A stretch of DNA of 7,571 nt from an uncultured Roseburia sp. (GTDB lineage Bacteria > Bacillota > Clostridia > Lachnospirales > Lachnospiraceae): contig CAMSEJ010000118.1 in assembly GCA_947057405.1 (NCBI GenBank), positions 1-7,571 of the forward strand, in the 5' to 3' direction. Below are positions 1-5,404 of this stretch, piece after piece. Below the pieces are notes generated by a model. It was not told the DNA's origin. It searched no databases and saw nothing but the letters and a program-made list of their open reading frames with translations. The position numbers were made by a program, and so were the translations under genes. Position 1 is the stretch's first letter. Each line of letters opens with the position of its first letter.

Positions 1-912
1 AGCCATAATTCCCAGAAATGCCGGGATTCCCCAGAACGGATGCGTCAGGATGCGGTCTGCGCGTTCCGTAAGCCGATCCTGCCGCTGCTTGTGGAGCAGC
101 GCTTCGTCCAGGATTTCCTCAATAAAATCGTACTTTTCATTGATGATCCGGCTTTGATCGTCCGGCTTTCGTATCCCCTCCAGATCCACGGGATACTTTT
201 CCGAAACCTCCTTATCCTGCTCCAGAAGCTTAATTGCATGCCAGCGGTAATTCGAAAGATCGGGATAGTTTGCCTGCAGGGCGGATATGATACGGTCGAT
301 TTTGTCCTCTAAGGCGTCCGAATACACCATGGCGTATTCCGTATGGTGGTCGTGTACATGGTGTGCCGCATTTTTATGCTGGTGGATCAGCCGATCCGGT
401 ATGCTGTTATCCTTGTGATGCGCTGCCGCATGCAAAAGCGAATCCAGTCCCGTGCGTTTTCTGGCCGAAACGGGAATGACCGGAATGCCAAGCATTTCCG
501 GCAGGCGGTGTATGTCGATTTCCATACCGCGTTTTTCTACAATATCCATCATATTCAGCGCCAGCACCACGGGTTTTCCGAGTTCTAAAAGCTGCAGCGT
601 CAGATACAGGCTCCGTTCCAGGGCGGAAGCGTCTGCAACGTTGATAATGACATCCACTTCACCGCTTAAAATAAACTGCCGGGAAACCGTTTCTTCCATA
701 GTATAAGAAGTCAGGCTGTATGTACCGGGCAGATCCACCAGGCGGATGTTTAAATCATGCTCTTTGATGGCGCCCTCCACCTTTTCCACCGTGACACCGG
801 GCCAGTTTGCCACTTTTAAGTTTGCTCCGGTGTATGCGTTAAACAGGGTTGTTTTCCCGCAGTTTGGATTTCCGATAAATCCGATGGTCAGATTTTCTTT
901 CAAAATATTCAC
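1..912 (-). CDS. feoB: Ferrous iron transport protein B, N-terminal part (cut by window edge)
   Basis: FeoB is the membrane permease for Fe(II) uptake, with a cytosolic G-protein domain at its N terminus. The 304 codons seen here are open throughout. Numbered from GTG 912, the GTPase motifs are complete: G1 GNPNCGKT (14-21), switch threonine in GVTVE (39-43), G3 DLPG (60-63), G4 NMMD (120-123) and the G5-like SARKRTG (149-155). A histidine-rich stretch at 161-190 lies in the following helical domain, and residues 285-304 (ADRILTHPFWGIPAFLGIMA) begin the first membrane helix, where the window ends. Most of the membrane domain is outside the window. The start is ambiguous: GTG at 912 overlaps the feoA stop as GTGA, while TTG at 903 follows an AGGGTGA ribosome site by about 5 nt and gives the family-typical short N terminus. 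The gene is co-transcribed with feoA. The family call is certain. Confidence 0.97.
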   Translation of the reverse strand, partial: MNILKENLTIGFIGNPNCGKTTLFNAYTGANLKVANWPGVTVEKVEGAIKEHDLNIRLVDLPGTYSLTSYTMEETVSRQFILSGEVDVIINVADASALERSLYLTLQLLELGKPVVLALNMMDIVEKRGMEIDIHRLPEMLGIPVIPVSARKRTGLDSLLHAAAHHKDNSIPDRLIHQHKNAAHHVHDHHTEYAMVYSDALEDKIDRIISALQANYPDLSNYRWHAIKLLEQDKEVSEKYPVDLEGIRKPDDQSRIINEKYDFIEEILDEALLHKQRQDRLTERADRILTHPFWGIPAFLGIMA

Positions 913-1133
913 CCTGCTTTCCTTACGAAAATGTTTTTTGTCATGTTATATCCCAATGCAAAGCGGCTTCCGCGCAGCTTAATGATCAGAATGCCCCTGC
1001 CTTTTCGGTTTAAAACGGAAACGGTGGTATTTTTTGTCATACCAAGGGATTCCAGGCGCTGCTCCATTAAAAATGGCAGATCAATTTTTTCTATGATACA
1101 GCTTTCGCCGATTTGAATGTCTTTTAATAGCAT
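909..1133 (-). CDS. feoA: FeoA-domain ferrous iron transport accessory protein
   Basis: This is a 74-residue SH3-like FeoA protein, the small cytosolic partner of FeoB. The family signature is visible: an N-terminal part with IGESCIIEKI (7-16), a central RLESLGMTKNTTVSVLNR segment, and a C-terminal strand with LRGSRFALG followed by MTKNIFV. The length is normal for stand-alone FeoA. The ATG at 1133 is preceded by AAGGAGGT (complement of 1143-1150) with a 9-nt gap, which fixes the start. The TGA stop (909-911) overlaps the GTG of feoB, so the two are probably translationally coupled. A good sigma-A promoter lies just upstream. FeoA is thought to modulate FeoB transport; its exact role remains unsettled in the literature. 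Confidence 0.95.
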   Translation of the reverse strand: MLLKDIQIGESCIIEKIDLPFLMEQRLESLGMTKNTTVSVLNRKGRGILIIKLRGSRFALGYNMTKNIFVRKAG

Positions 1134-1169
1134 GTGGCCGATACCTCCTTTTTGCTGATTGACAAGGGT

Positions 1170-1198
1170 ATTATACTCTTATGGCGCAGAATGGGCAA
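1170..1198 (-). promoter_or_regulatory. Sigma-A-type promoter of feoAB
   Basis: On the minus strand TTGCCC (complement of 1193-1198) and a perfect TATAAT (complement of 1170-1175) are separated by 17 nt. The predicted start is near 1163, leaving a leader of about 30 nt before feoA. I see no convincing Fur- or DtxR-type operator, and the leader is too short for a known iron or manganese riboswitch. Confidence 0.7.
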
Positions 1199-1231
1199 GG
1201 ATCGTTTCTGCTTTTTGAGCCGGACTGTTTT

Positions 1232-2485
1232 TTAGAAATGAAAGGTCACTACAAACAGATCCCGATCCTCCAGATAGTAGATAGACGTAATGCCGTCACA
1301 ATAATCCGCAATATGCTGTTCCCCGACCAGGTAGGCAAGCGCCCGATCATAAAGCTCCCGCGAAGCAAATTTTACCGCGGTGCTTTTGGCGCCCGCGTTC
1401 CATGCCTCTGCCAGAACCGCGCCGACCGCGTCCGGATTCCATTCCGTAAAATACCGTCCTTCCCGGATAAAATAATTGTTCTTTGTTTCGGTACACTCCG
1501 GAAGCGCAAAGCTGAGATCCAGCCGGTGTGTCCGCCGGATTTCCTCCGAGGTCACCGCCATATAATTATAATTGACATATTTTTCAACCTGGCTGTCGCT
1601 GTCAAGATACCTGGAATTTCCCCAGGTTACGTCCATATAATAATAATTCCCGTCCAGGCGCACCAGATTCCATGCGTGCGATTCCCCGTTTGCTTCTCCG
1701 GTCACAATGACACTCTGAATGCCCAATTGACGCAGCAGATACTGCGCTCCGGCTGCATACCCCTGGCATACGGTCGCCCGGTTTAAAAACGTACTGATAA
1801 TATTCTGGTTGTTTTCGGAACCGGAATCGTAATCTACATTCTGCACCAGGATTTCAAAGACATATTTTGCCTTGTCATAATCCGAATCCGTCCTGGAAAT
1901 CCCCGCCAAAAGTTCCTGTACGGAGTCGTCAATCTGCTGCCCAATCTGATTGCGCTGCTCAAAATCCATTGTATATTTGGGCGCAAAATCCATTCCAATC
2001 AGCTTGCCGCCCCTGGTGTACTGCGTATACACGTAGCCCGACACCCAGTACAGGTCGCCGTGATCCGCGCAGACCGCCTTATATGCTTCCTCCAGGACAT
2101 CCACATCCGTCGTGGAAAGGCTGACCTGTTCTTCCTGCTCCCTGATTGCCGTAAGCACTTCGCGGTAAATTTCCTGTTTGCTGTCATCCAGAGTGCGGTA
2201 TGCAAAGAAATCCGCATACCGGTCTTCTTGCGGCGAAGCTTCCGTACCTTCTTCCGCAAAAACGGTTTCCGGTTCAGCTTTTTTTGACGCTTTGCGTACT
2301 TCTTTGCGCGTTTTGTTCCGCGCGGCTTTTTTTTGCGTTTCCGTGCTCTGCCCGGCGTCCTCTTCCTGAAAAAATTCGGCCGCCAGATTCTGGCAGCGCT
2401 CTGCCAGCCCGCAGCCGGGCAGCAAGAACGCTGCCGAAACTGCCCACAGAACGACGCCAAGCCGGCTTTTTATTTTATTCAACAC
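1232..2485 (-). CDS. Transglutaminase-like (cysteine protease fold) lipoprotein
   Basis: This is a 417-residue exported protein. Residues 1-24 form a signal peptide with a lipobox LLPGC, so Cys25 should be lipidated and the protein anchored outside the cell membrane. A low-complexity, Lys/Arg/Glu-rich linker follows (about 41-90). The transglutaminase-like core spans about 200-290. It shows the full Cys-His-Asp triad: Cys240 in TVCQGYA, His270 in GESHAWNLV and Asp285 in YYYMDVTWG. The C-terminal 110 residues contain aromatic-rich strands I do not recognise. Such proteins in Firmicutes may be proteases or cell-wall modifiers; the substrate cannot be read from sequence. The start is GTG 2485 (GGAGG 6 nt upstream); TTG 2482 is an equally workable alternative. 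No clear promoter is seen; TAGAAT (complement of 2523-2528) is a weak -10 candidate. No terminator separates it from feoA, so read-through into feoAB is possible. Confidence 0.9.
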   Translation of the reverse strand: MLNKIKSRLGVVLWAVSAAFLLPGCGLAERCQNLAAEFFQEEDAGQSTETQKKAARNKTRKEVRKASKKAEPETVFAEEGTEASPQEDRYADFFAYRTLDDSKQEIYREVLTAIREQEEQVSLSTTDVDVLEEAYKAVCADHGDLYWVSGYVYTQYTRGGKLIGMDFAPKYTMDFEQRNQIGQQIDDSVQELLAGISRTDSDYDKAKYVFEILVQNVDYDSGSENNQNIISTFLNRATVCQGYAAGAQYLLRQLGIQSVIVTGEANGESHAWNLVRLDGNYYYMDVTWGNSRYLDSDSQVEKYVNYNYMAVTSEEIRRTHRLDLSFALPECTETKNNYFIREGRYFTEWNPDAVGAVLAEAWNAGAKSTAVKFASRELYDRALAYLVGEQHIADYCDGITSIYYLEDRDLFVVTFHF

Positions 2486-2537
2486 AAATATCCTCCATTC
2501 TTGTCCAATCCTGTTTCAAAATATTCTACTATATTAT

Positions 2538-2567
2538 TTGAATTTTTCCCAGTACCTGTGTTAAAAT
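2538..2567 (+). promoter_or_regulatory. Promoter of the DUF5721-like gene, with overlapping palindrome
   Basis: TTGAAT (2538-2543) and TAAAAT (2562-2567) are 18 nt apart. The -10 box is exactly enclosed by the inverted repeat TGTGT-TAAAAT-ACACA (2557-2572), which could be an operator. No regulator can be named from the sequence. Confidence 0.5.
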
Positions 2568-2599
2568 ACACATATATTTCAAAATCGAGGTGCCTGCAT

Positions 2600-3103
2600 T
2601 TGATTGCTTTAAAAATATCCGATACCAAAACCTTTATGAACCGGCTGCTTTTAAGTGATCTCTTTGATCATTTTTTACTGTCGGAGGCGGTCATTACAAA
2701 AGATGCCACTTACACGGTCAACGGCCGCATCAGTTCGTCATTCTATTCCCGGGAAGAACGCGAAGCGGAAGGGCTTGCCGAATATGATATTCTCCCTTAT
2801 GCCAGGCTGCGCCCTGTCTGCTACCAGATGATCCGCGGCAAATATACGCCCGTCTATTTTAAATTTGTCCTGCTGCTTTCTCCTGCCAACACCGCCAGTG
2901 TGCTGGCGCATTCCCTCAGCAGCATTACGCCGGACGACGTCAGCGGCATTTTTTTAAATGTGTTTTTCCAGAACGGAGTGCTGACGATCACGACCGGAAT
3001 TTCCTATACCATATATGTTCCGGATCGGGAACTGGAGCATGAATGGGATGCAATGGCAAAAAAATTCCTGCACCGGCATGCGATTGCTTTTGAAGAAGAA
3101 TAA
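2600..3103 (+). CDS. Conserved hypothetical protein, probable DUF5721 family
   Basis: This is a 167-residue cytosolic protein without signal peptide or membrane segment. The TTG at 2600 is chosen because GAGGTG (2587-2592) lies 7 nt upstream; the longer open frame to the left runs through the divergent promoter region and antisense to the lipoprotein gene. The N-terminal pattern LIALKISDTKTFMNRLLLSD, then FDHFLLSEAVIT, an FYSREE turn, and a central LRPVCYQMIRGKYTPVYFKF strand-rich region match my memory of the DUF5721 family, found mainly in Lachnospiraceae. The C-terminal half alternates strands and short helices and ends in an acidic EEE tail. The function is unknown. It sits directly before a cold-shock gene, with no terminator between them. 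The family name is from recall and less certain than the gene itself. Confidence 0.85.
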   Translation: MIALKISDTKTFMNRLLLSDLFDHFLLSEAVITKDATYTVNGRISSSFYSREEREAEGLAEYDILPYARLRPVCYQMIRGKYTPVYFKFVLLLSPANTASVLAHSLSSITPDDVSGIFLNVFFQNGVLTITTGISYTIYVPDRELEHEWDAMAKKFLHRHAIAFEEE

Positions 3104-3116
3104 TTTCAGCTTTTGC

Positions 3117-3145
3117 TTTACTTTTAGAATAACATATGCTATACT
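3117..3145 (+). promoter_or_regulatory. Extended -10 promoter of the cold-shock gene
   Basis: TTTACT (3117-3122), 17 nt, then TATACT (3140-3145) preceded by TG at 3137-3138, which makes an extended -10 element. The -35 box starts 14 nt after the stop codon of the upstream gene. The predicted start near 3152 leaves a leader of about 40 nt that begins with a small hairpin (3152-3167). Confidence 0.7.
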
Positions 3146-3191
3146 TGCGTCATGCATTCATTTGCATAATTTAATATTTGGAGGTACGATC

Positions 3192-3395
3192 ATGAACAAA
3201 GGTACAGTAAAATGGTTTAACAACCAGAAAGGCTACGGTTTCATCTCAGACGAAGCCGGCAACGACGTATTCGTTCATTATTCAGGACTTAACATGGAAG
3301 GGTTTAAATCCTTAGAGGAAGGCGCTTCTGTTGAGTTTGAAGTAGTGGACGGAGAAAAAGGACCTCAGGCGACGAACGTAACCGTGGTACAATAA
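3192..3395 (+). CDS. Cold-shock domain protein (CspA/CspB family)
   Basis: This 67-residue protein is a complete single cold-shock domain that binds single-stranded RNA and DNA and keeps mRNA unfolded. Trp8, the RNP1 motif KGYGFI (13-18) and the RNP2 motif VFVHY (26-30) are present, as is the closing GPQATNV segment. The length is standard for the family. The ATG follows GGAGG (3180-3184) by 7 nt. It has its own extended -10 promoter and a strong terminator about 110 nt downstream, so it is mainly monocistronic, with possible read-through from the preceding gene. Whether it is truly cold-induced cannot be decided; many members of the family are constitutive. Which csp paralogue it is cannot be told. 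Confidence 0.97.
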   Translation: MNKGTVKWFNNQKGYGFISDEAGNDVFVHYSGLNMEGFKSLEEGASVEFEVVDGEKGPQATNVTVVQ

Positions 3396-3505
3396 ACATA
3401 TCACCCTTTAATCAGCAACTATTCAACGTACCTTTTTCATAATGATGTTATCGTTAATTAGATTATTTATGGATAAAGATAGTAGAACGGGAAATGATTA
3501 AGCAC
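3396..3505. other. AT-rich trailer between the cold-shock gene and its terminator
   Basis: There are 110 bases with no supported gene. A ten-codon ATG frame at 3469 lacks a ribosome site. An imperfect inverted repeat TAATGAT-GTT-ATCGTTA is present but not assignable. It most likely forms the 3' untranslated region of the csp transcript. Confidence 0.5.
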
Positions 3506-3536
3506 AAAGAACCTGCCTGCCGGCAGGTTCTTTTTT
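3506..3536 (+). terminator. Intrinsic terminator after the cold-shock gene
   Basis: A 12-bp perfect stem (3506-3517 with 3522-3533) has a TGCC tetraloop, a GC-rich upper half and a T6 tract at 3531-3536. On the opposite strand the hairpin is followed by TTTGTG, so it may also stop leftward transcripts of the lspA-like gene, though less strongly. Confidence 0.93.
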
Positions 3537-3625
3537 AGAACTACAGTAAACGACAGGGAGTGGATGGCAAAGGGGCCGTCAGTCAGAGGGAACTTTGCCA
3601 ACATTGTTCGCTGTAGTATTAGAGC
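3532..3625 (+). repeat. Dispersed palindromic repeat, copy 1 (complete)
   Basis: This is a non-coding element with inverted ends. Left end ACTACAGTAAAC (3540-3551) pairs with GTTCGCTGTAGT (3606-3617). An inner stem TGGCAAAG (3565-3572) pairs with CTTTGCCA (3593-3600) around a 20-nt loop (3573-3592). The same sequence restarts at 7525, where 44 of 47 bases match. Weaker similarity extends the ends to about 15 bp (GCTYTARTACTACAG), giving the outer limits quoted; the core is 3540-3617. The left end runs into the T tract of the csp terminator, and the right end covers the stop codon of the lspA-like gene. It could be a REP/BIME-type repeat or a MITE. No transposase is nearby, and target duplications cannot be recognised. 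Confidence 0.85.
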
Positions 3626-4122
3626 GTGTTTGAAAAATGCTTTTTGGATGTTTTTGCCAGATTTGCAAATAGCAGGTTCATTGCCGCTCCCGCAAAGACA
3701 AACAGATCCGAAAGATTGAATACAATCTTTTTGATGCATTTGCATTTGGCGGGCAGGGACAGATAGTCCACGACATGCCGTTTTACCAGGCGATCCCAGA
3801 AATTGCTGAGCCCGCCGCCTAAAAGCATTGCGGTGGAGAGCTTCATTCCCGTCCGTCCCGGTTCCTTAAGCAGCACGGCATAGCAGGCGGCCAGCGCGGC
3901 CAGCAGGCTTCCGTGTACTGCCGTTACCGCTTTCGGGCAGCAGCCAAACAGTCCGAAGGCGGCTCCGTTATTGTACTGCTTGCGCAAAATCAGCCTGCCG
4001 CCGCAAATCGCTCGTTCCTCTCCCGGTTCCATGGTTTTGTCTATGCGGCGCTTTAGCATCCAGTCCGCCCCGAATATCAGGACAGGGAGAATCAAAAACG
4101 CCTTTTTCCCGTCTGGTTTCAT
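3619..4122 (-). CDS. lspA: Signal peptidase II (LspA)-like aspartic membrane protease, divergent
   Basis: LspA-family proteins cut the signal peptide from prolipoproteins in the cytoplasmic membrane. The 167-residue product keeps the family landmarks: an Asp20/Lys24 pair at the end of the first helix (DWMLK, like DQLTK), NNGAAFG (51-57), GGGLSNFWDR (102-111; usually GGAxGNxxDR), VVDYL with Asp119, and FNLSD with Asp139. The two catalytic aspartates are therefore present. Four membrane helices are likely. Oddities are an SN in place of GN in the third motif, paired cysteines (Cys61-62, Cys127/129), an insert between the catalytic aspartates and a short basic tail. It may be a paralogue rather than the main LspA. 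ATG 4122 follows GGAAGG by 8 nt. It lies 5 nt behind the membrane-protein gene, whose end contains its ribosome site. The last codon and TAA lie in the dispersed repeat. Confidence 0.85.
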   Translation of the reverse strand: MKPDGKKAFLILPVLIFGADWMLKRRIDKTMEPGEERAICGGRLILRKQYNNGAAFGLFGCCPKAVTAVHGSLLAALAACYAVLLKEPGRTGMKLSTAMLLGGGLSNFWDRLVKRHVVDYLSLPAKCKCIKKIVFNLSDLFVFAGAAMNLLFANLAKTSKKHFSNTL

Positions 4123-4127
4123 TGTGA

Positions 4128-4571
4128 TTACCTTCCTTTCTTTTTGGTATTGTTTTTTTTGTTACAGAGATAAATCCGAAAAATGTAGTACCCGATATTG
4201 CCAAGGATTCCCGCTAAAATCAGCAGGCTATATGCCGCATCCATTCGGATCCCGAGCACATCTGCCGCAGAAGGGGCCAAAAGTCCCAATACCAGAAGAA
4301 ACTTAATGTTTCGCACCATCCGAATCGCGTACTTACGGACCGTCCCCTGCAGCGGTTCGCTGCCTGCGCCGTTTAAAAGCTCCGGAAAAATCTGCAGCAC
4401 GGTCATTCCGGCGTATAAAAGCACAAGGGGGAGCAGGCGGTAAACCATGGTAAGGAAACCGCTTTCATATCGGTAGCCGCAGTAGAGCTGCATGCCAATG
4501 ATGACGAGCGCCGCTGCGGCGGTAACAGATTCAATTGTAAGTTCCCATAGCTGCATGTCTTTCTTTGACAT
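4128..4571 (-). CDS. Small four-helix membrane protein, function unknown
   Basis: I do not recognise this 147-residue protein. Four hydrophobic segments are visible at about 14-33, 42-62, 89-107 and 113-135. Basic loops (YAIRMVR at 81-87) and a Lys-rich tail (NKKNNTKKKGR) place both ends inside the cell. No catalytic motif is apparent. ATG 4571 has only a modest ribosome site (GGGGACAGG); an internal ATG at residue 6 is possible but not better supported. The gene is the first of a two-gene unit with the lspA-like gene and is separated from it by 5 nt, so the two are co-transcribed and probably translationally linked. It may work with that peptidase, but this rests only on position. Confidence 0.8.
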   Translation of the reverse strand: MSKKDMQLWELTIESVTAAAALVIIGMQLYCGYRYESGFLTMVYRLLPLVLLYAGMTVLQIFPELLNGAGSEPLQGTVRKYAIRMVRNIKFLLVLGLLAPSAADVLGIRMDAAYSLLILAGILGNIGYYIFRIYLCNKKNNTKKKGR

Positions 4572-4618
4572 ATCCTGTCCCCATTCCGTTTTGCTGCTGT
4601 TTTTATTAGGATATTATA

Positions 4619-4647
4619 AATATAACACAACTTCTGTCCGGTTTCAA
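4619..4647 (-). promoter_or_regulatory. Promoter of the membrane protein / lspA-like unit
   Basis: On the minus strand TTGAAA (complement of 4642-4647) and TATATT (complement of 4619-4624) are 17 nt apart. A perfect TATAAT lies directly downstream (complement of 4613-4618) but lacks a -35 at proper distance. It fires away from the hydrolase promoter; the two -35 boxes are 25 nt apart. Confidence 0.55.
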
Positions 4648-4672
4648 TTTCCGAATTATCCGAAAATCCAAA

Positions 4673-4701
4673 TTTACACTCAAAAAAAGATATGTTATAC
4701 T
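4673..4701 (+). promoter_or_regulatory. Extended -10 promoter of the alpha/beta hydrolase gene
   Basis: TTTACA (4673-4678), 17 nt, then TATACT (4696-4701) with TG at 4693-4694. The design is almost the same as that of the csp promoter. Direct repeats TCCGAA (4650-4655), TCCGAA (4659-4664) and TCCAAA (4667-4672) lie just upstream, between this and the divergent promoter. Confidence 0.75.
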
Positions 4702-4735
4702 GAAGAAAAACAGGGAGGAGGCTTGTACGCCAACG

Positions 4736-5404
4736 ATGTATATTCAATTAAACGGACAAGTGATCTACTATGAGAAAACCGGAGAAGGCTCCCCCGTCAT
4801 TTTGGCGCACGGGAATATGGAAACACATAAGATTTTTGATGTACTGACCCCTGAACTTTCCAGAAAGCATACGGTATATGCCCTGGATACCCGCGGCCAC
4901 GGTCAGAGTTCCGTGCCGCGCGAATACCACTATGAAGACATGGCGGAAGATATCGCAGCCTTTGTCCAGGCGCTTGAACTGGTCAGGCCCGCGTTTTACG
5001 GCTTCAGCGACGGCGGGATCACCGGCCTGATTGCAGCCGCAAAATACCCCGCCATGTTTTCTGCGCTGGCCGTCAGCGGCGCAAACCTCACGCCCTCGGG
5101 ATTTAAGCTGCTTCCGAAGCTTTCCGCACGGATGGCGTATCTTAAGAAAAAAGATCCGCTGGTGCGCCTGATGCTGACAGAGCCGCACATCACGCGCTCC
5201 GAGTTGTCGCGCATTACCATTCCGGCGCTGATTCTTGCCGGCGCGAAAGATATGATCCGCAAAAGCGAAACCATGCGGATTGCATCGTCCATCCCGGACG
5301 CCATATTAAAGATACTTCCGGAGGAAAACCATTTCAGCTATGTGGTCAGAAGCCCGAAGCTTTTTCCGCTGCTGGATGAGTTTTTTTGCGCACATTCGTA
5401 TTGA
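4736..5404 (+). CDS. Alpha/beta-fold hydrolase
   Basis: This is a 222-residue cytosolic serine hydrolase of the alpha/beta fold. The oxyanion-side HGN (25-27), the DTRGHGQS strand-loop (51-58), the nucleophile elbow GFSDGG with Ser91, Asp172 in GAKDMI and His199 in EENHF form a complete catalytic set. At 222 residues it is short for the family, with a reduced cap domain (about 120-155). The substrate cannot be predicted; esterase, lactonase or hydrolase of a small metabolite are all possible. The ATG at 4736 fits the family N terminus (MYIQLNGQVIYYEKTGEG), yet the strong AGGGAGGAGG at 4712-4721 lies 14 nt upstream, farther than usual, and no in-frame ATG, GTG or TTG is closer. It is followed by asnA without a terminator, so asnA may be read from both promoters. 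Confidence 0.93.
   Translation: MYIQLNGQVIYYEKTGEGSPVILAHGNMETHKIFDVLTPELSRKHTVYALDTRGHGQSSVPREYHYEDMAEDIAAFVQALELVRPAFYGFSDGGITGLIAAAKYPAMFSALAVSGANLTPSGFKLLPKLSARMAYLKKKDPLVRLMLTEPHITRSELSRITIPALILAGAKDMIRKSETMRIASSIPDAILKILPEENHFSYVVRSPKLFPLLDEFFCAHSY

Noticed and set aside
1134..1231. Riboswitch or terminator between the lipoprotein gene and feoA
   Set aside because: No stem followed by a T tract is present, and the leader after the promoter is only about 30 nt.
1181..1786. 201-residue open frame on the plus strand
   Set aside because: It lies antisense to the transglutaminase-like gene, has no family features and is a compositional shadow.
2523..2545. Promoter for the transglutaminase-like gene (TAGAAT with a weak -35)
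   Set aside because: The -35 candidate TGGGAA matches only three of six positions, so it is not listed as a feature.
2333..2599. N-terminal extension of the DUF5721-like frame
   Set aside because: It overlaps the divergent lipoprotein gene and both promoter regions; the TTG at 2600 has a well-placed ribosome site.
3437..3460. Fur-box-like bases (ATAATGAT and a TAATGAT/ATCGTTA inverted repeat) behind the cold-shock gene
   Set aside because: Only half matches the Fur consensus, and it lies in the trailer of csp, about 2.3 kb from feoAB, not at a promoter.
3469..3501. Ten-codon frame starting ATG 3469, just before the terminator
   Set aside because: There is no ribosome site, the length is too short to judge, and it lies in the AT-rich trailer.
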